64,000 nt of DNA from an uncultured Paracoccaceae bacterium (GCA_947498645.1 CANMKS010000001.1:186001-250000), one strand, 5' to 3'. Shown: positions 49,480 through 58,970, counted from the stretch's first letter. Numbers and translations are program-made. The notes: generated by a model not told the origin, from the sequence alone.

Positions 49480-50999
49480 CCGAACCGCTGTTGCGCCTGT
49501 CAGGGCTGACCAAAGCCTATCCCGGCGTTGTCGCCAACAAGGATGTGTCATTTGATATCGGACGGGGCGAGGTCCATGCGTTGCTGGGGGAAAACGGGGC
49601 TGGCAAATCGACGCTGGTGAAAACCATCTACGGACTGGTCAAACCAGATGCAGGCACGATGACGCTGGAAGGCCAACCGTTTCAACCCGCCGAGCCGCGC
49701 GCCGCGCGTGCCTCCGGCATTGCGATGGTGTTTCAGCACTTTTCACTTTTCGACGCGATGAATGTGGCCGAAAATATCGCATTGGGGATGGAAAACCCGC
49801 CGCCACAAGCCGAGATCGCAGCAAAGGTGCGCAGCGTGTCGGACCAATACGGGTTGCCGCTGGACCCGACCCGCATCGTGGGGGAGCTATCGGCGGGAGA
49901 GCGTCAGAGGGTAGAGATTATTCGTTGCCTTTTGCAGGATCCCAAGCTTCTGATCATGGACGAACCCACCTCGGTTCTGACCCCGCAAGAGGTCGATATC
50001 CTGTTTGAAACCCTGCGCAAGCTCAGCGCGGAAGGCACGGCGATCCTTTACATTTCGCACAAGCTTGAAGAAATCCGCGCACTTTGTGAGAACGCCACCG
50101 TGCTGCGGCTGGGCGAGGTCGTGGGAGATTGCGATCCACGCGAAACCTCTGCTCGGGATATGGCGGAACTGATGGTGGGCACGGTGTTGCATGTGCCTGA
50201 AAGGGCCGAAAAACCTGCCGGAGAGGTTGTGTTGTCGCTGAATGGCCTGAGTGCCAAGGCGCCGCATCGGTTCGGCACCCCTTTGCGCAACATCACGGTT
50301 GAGGTGCGGACCGGCGAGGTGCTGGGCATTGGCGGTGTCGCAGGCAATGGGCAGGACGAGTTGGTTGCGGCCCTGTCGGGTGAGATGAAAACCGGCCGTG
50401 ACATGGTGCAATTCAAAGGCAACGGCATCGGGCAGACACATCCCAATGCGCGGCGCAAGATCGGTCTGCTGGCCGCGCCAGAGGAACGTATGGGCCACGC
50501 TGCTGCCCCCGATATGAGTCTGACGGAAAACGCCATTCTGACGGCAGCCACGCGCAAAGAGCTGACCAGTCGCGGTTTCGTGCATTGGGGCAAAGCACGG
50601 GGTTTTGCCAAAGAGGTTATCGCCAAATTCGACGTTCGCACACCGGGCCCGCAAAACGCCGCCCGGTCGCTTTCTGGGGGCAACTTGCAGAAATTCGTTA
50701 TCGGGCGCGAGATCATGCAAGCACCAGAGGTTCTGGTCGTGAACCAGCCGACATGGGGTGTTGATGCCTCTGCCGCTGCTGCGATCCGGCAGGCGTTGTT
50801 GGATCTTGCCGCTACAGGGACAGCGGTGATTGTGATTTCGCAGGACCTGGATGAGTTGATGGAAATCTCGGATCGCTTTGCGGCGCTGAACGAGGGGCGG
50901 CTGTCGTCGCCTCGCCCGGCCCAAGGGCTGACAGTGGATGAGATTGGCCTGATGCTGGGTGGTGCACATGATATGGAGGTGGCACATGATCACGCTTGA
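49476..50999 (+). CDS. ABC transporter ATP-binding protein (nucleoside/BMP type, two ATPase domains)
   Basis: LLGENGAGKSTLVKTIYGLVKPDAG, LSAGERQRVEIIRCLLQDPKLLIMDEPTSVLTP, second domain LSGGNLQKFVIGREI. Confidence 0.95.
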   Translation: MTEPLLRLSGLTKAYPGVVANKDVSFDIGRGEVHALLGENGAGKSTLVKTIYGLVKPDAGTMTLEGQPFQPAEPRAARASGIAMVFQHFSLFDAMNVAENIALGMENPPPQAEIAAKVRSVSDQYGLPLDPTRIVGELSAGERQRVEIIRCLLQDPKLLIMDEPTSVLTPQEVDILFETLRKLSAEGTAILYISHKLEEIRALCENATVLRLGEVVGDCDPRETSARDMAELMVGTVLHVPERAEKPAGEVVLSLNGLSAKAPHRFGTPLRNITVEVRTGEVLGIGGVAGNGQDELVAALSGEMKTGRDMVQFKGNGIGQTHPNARRKIGLLAAPEERMGHAAAPDMSLTENAILTAATRKELTSRGFVHWGKARGFAKEVIAKFDVRTPGPQNAARSLSGGNLQKFVIGREIMQAPEVLVVNQPTWGVDASAAAAIRQALLDLAATGTAVIVISQDLDELMEISDRFAALNEGRLSSPRPAQGLTVDEIGLMLGGAHDMEVAHDHA

Positions 51000-52065
51000 A
51001 AAGCGCCCGCAGCCATCGCGGCTTTGGGTTTTTGCGACCCCCGTGCTGGCTGTCGTGCTGACCATGCTGTGTGGGGGTCTGCTGTTTGCCGCGCTTGGGC
51101 AGAACCCGTTTGAGACCATTCGCACCATCTTTCTGGACCCGCTGTTTTCGGAATTTGCATGGTTCTATCGCCCACAACTGCTGATCAAGGGCGCACCTTT
51201 GGTGCTGATTGCTATCGGTTTGTCATTCGGGTTTCGTGCGGGCATCTGGAACATCGGCGCTGAAGGGCAGTACATCGTTGGTGCAATTTTTGGGGCGGCC
51301 GTCGGATTGGCGTTCTACCCAATGGAAAGCATTATCATCTTCCCGTTGATGATTGTCGCAGGGGCCCTTGGTGGTTTCCTCTGGGCCATGATCCCCGGCA
51401 TATTGCGTGTCCGCTTTGGCACCAATGAAATTCTGGTGTCGCTGATGCTGGTCTATGTGGCCGAGCAATTGCTGGCGTCCATGGCCTTGGGGGTCTTGCG
51501 CAACCCTGACGGAATGGGCTTTCCCGGCAGCCGGAACCTTGCCCAATATGACAGTGCCACAAGCTGGATCAACCAATCCGCGGGCCTTCACTGGGGCGTG
51601 GCCTTTGCATTCATTGCGGTGATCTGCGCCTATGTCGCCCTGTCACGGCATATCTTTGGTTTCAACGTGCGGCTTTCGGGGCAAAGTCCGCGTGCGGCCC
51701 GGTTTGCGGGCGTGAACCCGTCCCGCCTGGTGCTGATCTGTATGGGTATATCCGGCGCGCTGGCGGGGCTTGCAGGCCTGTTCGAAGTCTCTGGCCCTGC
51801 CGGACAGATCAGCATCGATTTCAACGTGGGATACGGCTTTACCGCGATCATCGTGGCCTTCCTCGGGCGGTTGCATCCGGTCGGGATATTACTTGCGGGC
51901 GGGTTGATGGCGCTGACCTATATCGGGGGCGAGATTGCACAATCCAATCTGGGCCTGCCGATTGCGGCAATTCAGATTTTGCAGGGGATGTTGCTATTTT
52001 TCTTGTTAGCGGTGGATGTGCTGACGAACTACCGGGTTCGGCTTGGCAAACGAGGGATCGCATAA
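50986..52065 (+). CDS. ABC transporter permease
   Basis: KGAPLVLIAIGLSFGFRAGIWNIGAEGQYIVGAI, typical BMP-type permease. Confidence 0.94.
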   Translation: MITLEKRPQPSRLWVFATPVLAVVLTMLCGGLLFAALGQNPFETIRTIFLDPLFSEFAWFYRPQLLIKGAPLVLIAIGLSFGFRAGIWNIGAEGQYIVGAIFGAAVGLAFYPMESIIIFPLMIVAGALGGFLWAMIPGILRVRFGTNEILVSLMLVYVAEQLLASMALGVLRNPDGMGFPGSRNLAQYDSATSWINQSAGLHWGVAFAFIAVICAYVALSRHIFGFNVRLSGQSPRAARFAGVNPSRLVLICMGISGALAGLAGLFEVSGPAGQISIDFNVGYGFTAIIVAFLGRLHPVGILLAGGLMALTYIGGEIAQSNLGLPIAAIQILQGMLLFFLLAVDVLTNYRVRLGKRGIA

Positions 52066-52979
52066 TGGACCTGACCTCAATCAACCCGATCCTTCTGCTC
52101 GCCTCGCTGATGGTGGCGGCAACCCCGATCATCCTTGCTGCGATTGGCGAACTGGTGGTCGAACGTGCGGGTGTCCTGAACCTTGGCGTGGAAGGCATGA
52201 TGATCACAGGCGCAATCTGCGGCTTTGTGGTAGCGGTGAACACAGGATCGCCATGGCTGGGCTTTCTGGGTGCTGCCGTTGGCGGGGCGCTGGTGTCGCT
52301 TGTCTTTGGCTTTCTCACGCAGTTCTTGCTGTCGAACCAAGTGGCCACCGGGTTGGCGCTCACCCTCTTCGGTCTTGGCCTGTCTGCACTCATGGGCCAA
52401 GGTTATATCGGGATCAAGGCACCCTCCTTCCCTGACTGGCATATCCCGCTGCTGGGGGACATTCCGATCATTGGGCCGATCATCTTTCAGCATGACCCCA
52501 TGGTCTATGTTGGTCTGTTCATCGTGGCCGGCGTCTGGGCATTCCTGAAGTATTCACGCGCGGGGTTGATCCTGCGCGCGGTCGGCGAAAACCACGAAGC
52601 GGCCCATGCGCTGGGTTATCACGTCGTGCGGGTGCGCATGCTCGCGATCATGTTTGGCGGGGCCTGCGCGGGGCTTGGCGGGGCCTATCTGTCGCTGGTG
52701 CGCGTGCCACAATGGACGGAAGGTATGACGGCGGGCGCTGGCTGGATCGCACTGGCCATCGTTGTCTTTGCCAGTTGGCGGCCCGGGCGGCTCTTGCTGG
52801 GTGCTTATTTGTTTGGCGGCGTGACCGTTTTGCAATTGAACCTACAGGCAGCAGGTGCGGAGATCGGGGTCGAGTATCTTTCTATGGCGCCCTATCTGGC
52901 CACCATCGCGGTTCTGGTTATTATGCGAGCCGGACGTGCGCCCGGATCACTGGGACAATCATTCCATGCCTCACGTTGA
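52065..52979 (+). CDS. ABC transporter permease
   Basis: AATPIILAAIGELVVERAGVLNLGVEGMMITGAICGF. Confidence 0.94.
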   Translation: MDLTSINPILLLASLMVAATPIILAAIGELVVERAGVLNLGVEGMMITGAICGFVVAVNTGSPWLGFLGAAVGGALVSLVFGFLTQFLLSNQVATGLALTLFGLGLSALMGQGYIGIKAPSFPDWHIPLLGDIPIIGPIIFQHDPMVYVGLFIVAGVWAFLKYSRAGLILRAVGENHEAAHALGYHVVRVRMLAIMFGGACAGLGGAYLSLVRVPQWTEGMTAGAGWIALAIVVFASWRPGRLLLGAYLFGGVTVLQLNLQAAGAEIGVEYLSMAPYLATIAVLVIMRAGRAPGSLGQSFHASR

Positions 52980-53009
52980 GGCGACAACAAGACCACCAAG
53001 GGGAAACAT

Positions 53010-54089
53010 ATGACACTTAAAACAATACTGGCCGGGGCGACGCTCGCACTTGGTCTTGCAACAGGGGCCGCTGCAGATGGGCATGAACCTGTCACCGTCG
53101 GCTTTGTCTACGTCGGACCGGTTGGCGATGGCGGCTGGACCTATGAACATGACCAAGGCCGTCTGGCCGTGGAAGCAGAATTTGGCGACAAGGTTGAAAC
53201 TGTCTTTGTCGAAAGCGTTCCAGAAGGCCCCGACGCAGAGCGTGTGATGACACAGATGGCACTGCAAGGTGCTGATCTGATCTTCACCACATCCTTTGGC
53301 TACATGGATCAGACAATCGCCGTGGCGGAAAAATTCCCCAATGTGCGGTTCGAACACGCCACAGGTTACAAACGCGCCGACAACGTCTCGACCTACTCTG
53401 CCCGCTTCTATGAGGGCCGTGCGGTACAGGGCCATATCGCAGGTCAGATAACCGAAAGCAACGTGATCGGCTACATCGCATCCTTCCCGATCCCCGAAGT
53501 GATCCGGGGCATCAACGCGGCCTATATCCACGCGAAGGAAGTGAACCCTGATGTCGAGTTCAAGATCGTCTGGGCCTACACATGGTTTGATCCCGCGAAA
53601 GAGGCCGAAGCGGCCACCGTTCTGATCGAACAGGGCGCTGACGTGATCTTGCAGCATACCGACTCCACCGCGCCGCAGGCCGCCGCACAGGCTGCGGGCA
53701 ATGTTGCGACATTCGGTCAAGCGTCTGACATGGCCGAGTTTGCACCATTCCCACGGGTGTCCTCGATCATCGACAACTGGGCACCTTACTATGTCGCACG
53801 GACCCAAGCGGTCATTGATGGCACATGGGAAAGCACCGACACATGGGACGGTATCGCGCCGGGCATGGTCGGCATTGGTGAGATCACAGATGCGGTACCC
53901 GCCGAAGTGAAAGCCTCTGCCGAAGCATTGATCGAACGCCTGCGGTCGGGCGAATACCACGCCTTTACTGGTCCGCTGAACAAGCAGGATGGATCGGCAT
54001 GGTTGGCTGCTGGTGAAACAGCAGACGATGGCACGCTGGCTGGTATGAACTTCTATGTCGAAGGATTGTCTGGCGACATTCCGCAGTAA
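53010..54089 (+). CDS. BMP family ABC transporter substrate-binding protein
   Basis: Signal peptide; VTVGFVYVGPVGDGGWTYEHDQGRLAVE, DLIFTTSFGYMDQTIAVAEKFPNVRFEHATGYK. Confidence 0.95.
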   Translation: MTLKTILAGATLALGLATGAAADGHEPVTVGFVYVGPVGDGGWTYEHDQGRLAVEAEFGDKVETVFVESVPEGPDAERVMTQMALQGADLIFTTSFGYMDQTIAVAEKFPNVRFEHATGYKRADNVSTYSARFYEGRAVQGHIAGQITESNVIGYIASFPIPEVIRGINAAYIHAKEVNPDVEFKIVWAYTWFDPAKEAEAATVLIEQGADVILQHTDSTAPQAAAQAAGNVATFGQASDMAEFAPFPRVSSIIDNWAPYYVARTQAVIDGTWESTDTWDGIAPGMVGIGEITDAVPAEVKASAEALIERLRSGEYHAFTGPLNKQDGSAWLAAGETADDGTLAGMNFYVEGLSGDIPQ

Positions 54090-54111
54090 TCACGCTGCCA
54101 TGAACAACAAT

Positions 54112-54136
54112 AAAGCCCCGCATTTGCGGGGCTTTT
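54112..54136 (+). terminator. Rho-independent terminator after the BMP importer operon
   Basis: AAAGCCCCGCATTTGCGGGGCTTTT followed by CTTTTT. Confidence 0.9.
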
Positions 54137-54219
54137 CTTTTTGCAGCTTTCAAGTGATCTTGATTAACAACCATGGCCGCGCCCCCGACAAGGGACCAGA
54201 TGTTCAGAGGACTATTCAT

Positions 54220-55068
54220 ATGACCGACAGCCTTGCCCTTCTAGGCGTCAAAGGTGGCCCGGCCATTCGGCCCGGTTCAAACATGCCTACGTCGATGTTG
54301 CTACAATTAGCGGGCAAGACGATCCTGATTGATGCTGGCCTCGGGGTCACGCGAGGGATCTGTGATCAAGGCATCGCCCTGACGCAGATCGACCTGATCG
54401 TGATCACCCATTTGCACTCTGATCACTACCTCGAGCTTGGTCCCTATTTCCATACCGCTTGGACGGCAGGGTTGAACCGCACGATCCCGGTGATCGGACC
54501 CAATGGGCTTGATGCCTATTGGCGCGGGTTTCAGGACAGTATGGCGTTTGATATCAACCTGCGGATCCGGGATGAGGGACGCTGCGATTTTGACAGCCTT
54601 GCCGACATACAAATCATCGCAGACACGATGACCATTGATGACATCACGTTGCGCACGATGCGCAATCTGCACCCGCCAATCACCGATACCTTCGCCCTGC
54701 GGTTCGAGGCGGGCGACAAGGCGGTCGTGCTGTCCGGTGATACGGCCTACATGGACGAAATGGCCACCTTTGCAAAAGGGGCCGATCTGCTAGTGCACGA
54801 AGCGATGCTGCGCGATGGGGTCGAGGCGCTATGCGCGCGCATGACCAATGGCGATGAACGGCTGCGCACGCACATCCTGCGCAGCCATACGGACGCCGTC
54901 GATGTGGGGCGGATCGCGCGGGATGCCGGGGTCAGACAGCTGGCGCTCAATCACATGGTGCCCGACGGCGACCCCGATTTTACCGACCAGCATTGGACAG
55001 ACGCGGTGCTACAGCATTGGGACGGTCCATTCCATCTGGGCAAGGATGGGATGCGCATCACACTCTGA
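54220..55068 (+). CDS. MBL-fold metallo-hydrolase
   Basis: ITHLHSDHYLELGPYF HxHxDH motif, VLSGDTAYMDEMATFAKGADLLVHEAML. Confidence 0.92.
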   Translation: MTDSLALLGVKGGPAIRPGSNMPTSMLLQLAGKTILIDAGLGVTRGICDQGIALTQIDLIVITHLHSDHYLELGPYFHTAWTAGLNRTIPVIGPNGLDAYWRGFQDSMAFDINLRIRDEGRCDFDSLADIQIIADTMTIDDITLRTMRNLHPPITDTFALRFEAGDKAVVLSGDTAYMDEMATFAKGADLLVHEAMLRDGVEALCARMTNGDERLRTHILRSHTDAVDVGRIARDAGVRQLALNHMVPDGDPDFTDQHWTDAVLQHWDGPFHLGKDGMRITL

Positions 55069-55079
55069 CGGAGGCGACA

Positions 55080-55451
55080 ATGACAAAGGTTCTGGGAATT
55101 GGCGGCATTTTCTTTCGGGCGAAAGACCCGGCAGCACTTGGGCTCTGGTACGAGGAAACCTTTGGCATCGCCAAAATCACAGACAGCTATGATGACCCGG
55201 CCTGGACTCAAGAGGCAGGCACAACGGTCTTTGCCCCCTTCAAACAGGACACCACTTATTTCGGTCGTCCAGAGCAGCAATGGATGATCAATTTTCGGGT
55301 CGCTGACCTTGACGCAACAGTTGCGGCTCTGCGCGCTGCCGGGGTCGCGGTGGATGTCTCGCCAGAACGCGCACCCAATGGGCGCTTTGCACATCTCAAA
55401 GACCCCGAGGGAAACCCCATCGAGTTGTGGCAGGAAATGCCACCGCCCTGA
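55080..55451 (+). CDS. VOC/glyoxalase superfamily protein
   Basis: GIGGIFFRAKDPAALGLWYEETFGI ... RFAHLKDPEGNPIELWQE. Confidence 0.92.
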   Translation: MTKVLGIGGIFFRAKDPAALGLWYEETFGIAKITDSYDDPAWTQEAGTTVFAPFKQDTTYFGRPEQQWMINFRVADLDATVAALRAAGVAVDVSPERAPNGRFAHLKDPEGNPIELWQEMPPP

Positions 55452-55515
55452 TTGCCCCTGCGCCCGCGCCTCGCTATCTAGGGCCGAACCTCAATGCGTA
55501 ACGGAGCGTCCCCCT

Positions 55516-57171
55516 ATGGCTGCCAATCAATTCGTCTACTTCATGGACGGCGTGTCCAAAACCTATCCCGGCGGAAAAAAGGTGTTCGAAAACATCCGCC
55601 TGAATTTCTTGCCTGGCGTGAAAATCGGCGTCGTCGGCGTGAACGGCACCGGTAAATCCACGCTGATGCGGATCATGGCAGGCCAGGACAAGGATTTCGC
55701 GGGAGAAGCATGGGCGGCCGAAGGCGCGCGCGTGGGCTATCTGCCGCAGGAACCCGAACTGGACCCCAATCTGACAGTGCGTGAAAACGTCATGTTGGGC
55801 GTGGCCGACAAAAAGGCGATCCTCGACCGCTACAACGAAGTGGCGATGAACTACTCCGAAGAAACCGCCGATGAGATGGCGCAACTCCAAGACCAGATCG
55901 ACAGCCAGAACCTCTGGGATCTCGACGCACAGATCGACATCAGCATGGAGGCACTGCGCTGCCCGCCCGATGATGCCGACGTCACCACATTGTCCGGTGG
56001 GGAAAAACGCCGCGTTGCACTCTGCCAGTTGTTGCTCGACGCGCCGGACATGTTGCTGCTTGACGAACCGACCAACCACCTGGACGCCGAAACCATCGCC
56101 TGGTTGCAACAGCACCTGATCGACTACAAAGGCACGATCCTGATCGTGACCCACGATCGCTATTTCCTCGATGCGATTACTGGCTGGATTCTGGAACTCG
56201 ACCGTGGCGCCGGCATCCCGCACGAGGGCAACTATTCTTCATGGCTTGAGGCAAAGGCCAAACGGCTGGAGCGTGAGGCGAAGGACGACAAATCCAAACA
56301 GCGCACCCTTGCAAGGGAATTGGAATGGATGCAGCAGGGCGCAAAAGCGCGTCAGGCAAAATCCAAGGCCCGGATCAGCGCCTATAACGACTTGGTTAAC
56401 CAGTCCGAGAAAGAAAAGATAGGCCGCGCCCAGATCATCATCCCCAACGGGCCAAGGCTTGGGTCCAAGGTGATCGAAGTAAACGGCCTGAAAAAAGCCA
56501 TGGGTGACAAACTGCTGATCGAAGACCTGACGTTTGACTTGCCCCCCGGCGGCATCGTCGGCGTGATCGGGCCAAACGGCGCGGGTAAATCCACGCTCTT
56601 TTCGATGCTGACAGGCCAAGCAGAACCTGATGAGGGCAGCGTCGAATACGGTGAAACGGTCAAACTTTCCTACGTCGACCAATCCCGTGACGCGCTGAAC
56701 CCAGACACAACTGTCTGGGAAGAAATCAGCGGCGGCGCTGAAATCATCGAGCTTGGCGATGCGTCGATGAACTCTCGCGCCTATTGCTCGGCGTTCAACT
56801 TCAAGGGCGGCGACCAGCAGAAAAAAGTTGGCCTTCTGTCGGGCGGCGAACGCAACCGTGTGCATATGGCAAAACTGCTGAAATCCGGCGGTAACGTCCT
56901 GCTGCTTGACGAACCGACCAACGACCTTGACGTCGAAACGCTGCGCGCGCTCGAAGACGCGTTGGTCAGCTTTGCGGGCTGTGCTGTGGTCATCAGCCAC
57001 GACCGTTTCTTCCTCGACCGGATCTGTACGCATATCCTGGCATTTGAGGGCGACGCCCATGTGGAATGGTTTCAGGGGGCGTTCACCGACTACGAAGAGG
57101 ACAAAAAATCACGGCTGGGTGCAGATGCGTTGGAGCCAAAACGGATGAAGCACAAGAAGTTCGTGCGATGA
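55516..57171 (+). CDS. ettA: Energy-dependent translational throttle protein EttA (ABC-F)
   Basis: QFVYFMDGVSKTYPGGKKVFENIRLNFLPGVKIGVVGVNGTGKSTLMRIMAGQD; two ABC cassettes, LLDEPTNHLDAETIAWLQQHL. Confidence 0.97.
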   Translation: MAANQFVYFMDGVSKTYPGGKKVFENIRLNFLPGVKIGVVGVNGTGKSTLMRIMAGQDKDFAGEAWAAEGARVGYLPQEPELDPNLTVRENVMLGVADKKAILDRYNEVAMNYSEETADEMAQLQDQIDSQNLWDLDAQIDISMEALRCPPDDADVTTLSGGEKRRVALCQLLLDAPDMLLLDEPTNHLDAETIAWLQQHLIDYKGTILIVTHDRYFLDAITGWILELDRGAGIPHEGNYSSWLEAKAKRLEREAKDDKSKQRTLARELEWMQQGAKARQAKSKARISAYNDLVNQSEKEKIGRAQIIIPNGPRLGSKVIEVNGLKKAMGDKLLIEDLTFDLPPGGIVGVIGPNGAGKSTLFSMLTGQAEPDEGSVEYGETVKLSYVDQSRDALNPDTTVWEEISGGAEIIELGDASMNSRAYCSAFNFKGGDQQKKVGLLSGGERNRVHMAKLLKSGGNVLLLDEPTNDLDVETLRALEDALVSFAGCAVVISHDRFFLDRICTHILAFEGDAHVEWFQGAFTDYEEDKKSRLGADALEPKRMKHKKFVR

Positions 57172-57536
57172 AACGGATCGTCGTCGCGGTGGGGATCGGG
57201 CTGGTGACGGCCCTGATCTTCTACCTGATCGAACTCACCACACTTGCAGGGGCGCACCCGCGCTGGGTCAACCAGCTATTCTATTCGGGTGCCGGACTGG
57301 GAACGGTCATAGCCGTGATTGCGATCCAATTTGCGTTTGTACCCCGCACAATCGCGCTGAGCTTTCTCGTCATCGCGGCTTATCTGACGGCGGACTACGG
57401 CAAAGCCCGCTTTGCGGCGTCTTTCGCCGAGGACGCGGTTGCCGGGCAGATGTGGTATTTCGGCTGGCACGCGCTCTGCATCGCCATGATCGCACATGTA
57501 ATGTCGAGCACATATGAACTGTTGCGGCCCGCGTAG
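57168..57536 (+). CDS. Hypothetical membrane protein (about 4 TM)
   Basis: 122 aa hydrophobic ORF overlapping the ettA stop by 4 bp; stop codon lies in the palindromic repeat. Confidence 0.65.
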   Translation: MKRIVVAVGIGLVTALIFYLIELTTLAGAHPRWVNQLFYSGAGLGTVIAVIAIQFAFVPRTIALSFLVIAAYLTADYGKARFAASFAEDAVAGQMWYFGWHALCIAMIAHVMSSTYELLRPA

Positions 57537-57597
57537 GGTGGGTAAAACCCACGCGCAACCACGGCCGTCGCAGTGGTGTGGGTTTCACCCACCTTAC
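57533..57597. repeat. 65-bp palindromic dispersed repeat, copy 2
   Basis: GTAGGGTGGGTAAAACCCACGC ... GTGTGGGTTTCACCCACCTTAC; homologous arms to 1413-1477. Confidence 0.85.
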
Positions 57598-57888
57598 TGG
57601 CACATTGAACGCCTTGGGTTCCTTCGCGCGGGGCAATACCGCTTGTGCCATTCCGCAACATCCGGATACATGCGCGCGTCCAACCTAATCAGCCTGCCAT
57701 TTTCATATGCGCCCTAGGCGTTAGGGTAAGGTGCTGCCATTGACAGCCGCCCAAGAGGTCGCCCGTTGCGGTTCGCCGTTCTGCCCACGCGATGCTGACC
57801 AAAGTCCGCCGATCCAGGTCCGTAATGAACTATTCACTTGCTATTCTTCGTGCCAGACCCCATGTGCCAAGAGCAAGCGTTACACAAC

Positions 57889-57925
57889 TCGACCACTGTT
57901 TTCCCTTTCGGCTGCAGTCTCTCGA
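57889..57925 (+). promoter_or_regulatory. Candidate conserved leader stem-loop of cold-shock gene 1
   Basis: TCGACCACTGTTTTCCCTTTCGGCTGCAGTCTCTCGA; matched at 58337-58372. Confidence 0.55.
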
Positions 57926-57992
57926 TTTTGACACTGACGACGCCAAGCTGTCGCAATCTCGCGGACAGCATTGATACTAAAGGAAAAACACG

Positions 57993-58199
57993 ATGGCTAC
58001 TGGCACCGTGAAATGGTTCAACGCAACTAAAGGCTTCGGCTTTATCGCTCCTGATGGCGGCGCGAAGGACGTATTCGTCCACATCTCCGCTGTTGAGCGT
58101 TCTGGCCTGACAGGTCTGCAGGACGACCAAAAGGTAACATTCGACATTGAAGCTGGCCGTGACGGCCGCGAATCTGCGGTGAACCTGGCACTGGCATAA
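57993..58199 (+). CDS. Cold-shock protein (CspA family)
   Basis: [36 protein letters not shown]. Confidence 0.97.
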   Translation: MATGTVKWFNATKGFGFIAPDGGAKDVFVHISAVERSGLTGLQDDQKVTFDIEAGRDGRESAVNLALA

Positions 58200-58217
58200 G
58201 CTTGCCAAAATACGAAC

Positions 58218-58243
58218 GTGGCGCGCGGAAATCCGCGCGGCAC
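58218..58243 (+). terminator. Hairpin downstream of cold-shock gene 1
   Basis: GTGGCGCGCGGA-AA-TCCGCGCGGCAC, 11 of 12 pairs. Confidence 0.55.
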
Positions 58244-58336
58244 ACTTTCCAGATTGTTAACGATCCGGACGCCAACTCTTCCGACAGCTTGAATTTGTTG
58301 CCAAATGTGGCATAATATTTGAGCGACGTTAATCTA

Positions 58337-58372
58337 TCGACCACTGTCTCCCTACCCGGCCCAGTCTCTCGA
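58337..58372 (+). promoter_or_regulatory. Candidate conserved leader stem-loop of cold-shock gene 2
   Basis: TCGACCACTGTCTCCCTACCCGGCCCAGTCTCTCGA. Confidence 0.55.
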
Positions 58373-58435
58373 TCACGTTTGACTGCGCCAGGCCGCTGCA
58401 CTCCCGCGAGCGGAATATATAAGGAAGACAAGGAC

Positions 58436-58645
58436 ATGGCTTCAGGCACTGTCAAATGGTTCAACACCACCAAAGGGTATGGCTTTATCGCACCGGATGG
58501 TGGCTCAAAGGATGTTTTCGTCCATATCTCAGCAGTCGAGCGTTCAGGCCTTACCGGCCTCAAGGACGACCAAAAGGTCAACTTCGACATTGAAGCTGGC
58601 CGTGATGGACGCGAAAGCGCGGTCAATCTGACGCTGGCCGACTAA
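58436..58645 (+). CDS. Cold-shock protein (CspA family)
   Basis: [38 protein letters not shown]; near-identical paralog of the upstream gene. Confidence 0.97.
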   Translation: MASGTVKWFNTTKGYGFIAPDGGSKDVFVHISAVERSGLTGLKDDQKVNFDIEAGRDGRESAVNLTLAD

Positions 58646-58691
58646 GGCGAACCATCTGATCGGCGCGATGCATTCGTTTGATTATTCTTGA

Positions 58692-58717
58692 TTGGGCGCC
58701 CTTGATTGGGCGCCCAA
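58692..58717 (+). terminator. Bidirectional-type terminator hairpin between csp and dodecin genes
   Basis: TTGGGCGCCC-TTGATT-GGGCGCCCAA, built from a 14-bp tandem repeat TTGATTGGGCGCCC. Confidence 0.6.
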
Positions 58718-58722
58718 ATTTG

Positions 58723-58926
58723 TTAGTCCGCTAGGACAAATGTAACCTTCAGAACAACCCGGTATTCGTCAACTTCGCCGTCTTTCACGGTGACCTTCTG
58801 ATCTGCCACCCAGGCACCGCTGATCCCCTTGAGCGTTTTTGAAGCCCGCTTGATCCCGTTTTCGACTGCATCATCGAAAGATTTGGACGAGGATGAGATG
58901 ATTTCTGTGACTTTTGCGACTGACAT
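58723..58926 (-). CDS. Dodecin family flavin-binding protein
   Basis: SVAKVTEIISSSSKSFDDAVENGIKRASKTLKGISGAWVADQKVTVKDGEVDEYRVVLKVTF. Confidence 0.95.
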   Translation of the reverse strand: MSVAKVTEIISSSSKSFDDAVENGIKRASKTLKGISGAWVADQKVTVKDGEVDEYRVVLKVTFVLAD

Positions 58927-58970
58927 GTCGGCTCCCTTCATTGTTATTGGTTACACATCCGAGCCTAGTG

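Noticed and set aside
49887-51128. 413-aa minus-strand ORF opposite the BMP-type ABC genes
   Set aside because: Antisense to two well-supported ABC transporter genes; no motifs.
57598-57888. Small RNA or extra ORF between the palindromic repeat and the csp leader
   Set aside because: Several short ORFs and weak dyads exist, but none has a convincing start, RBS or family signature; RNA-seq would be needed.
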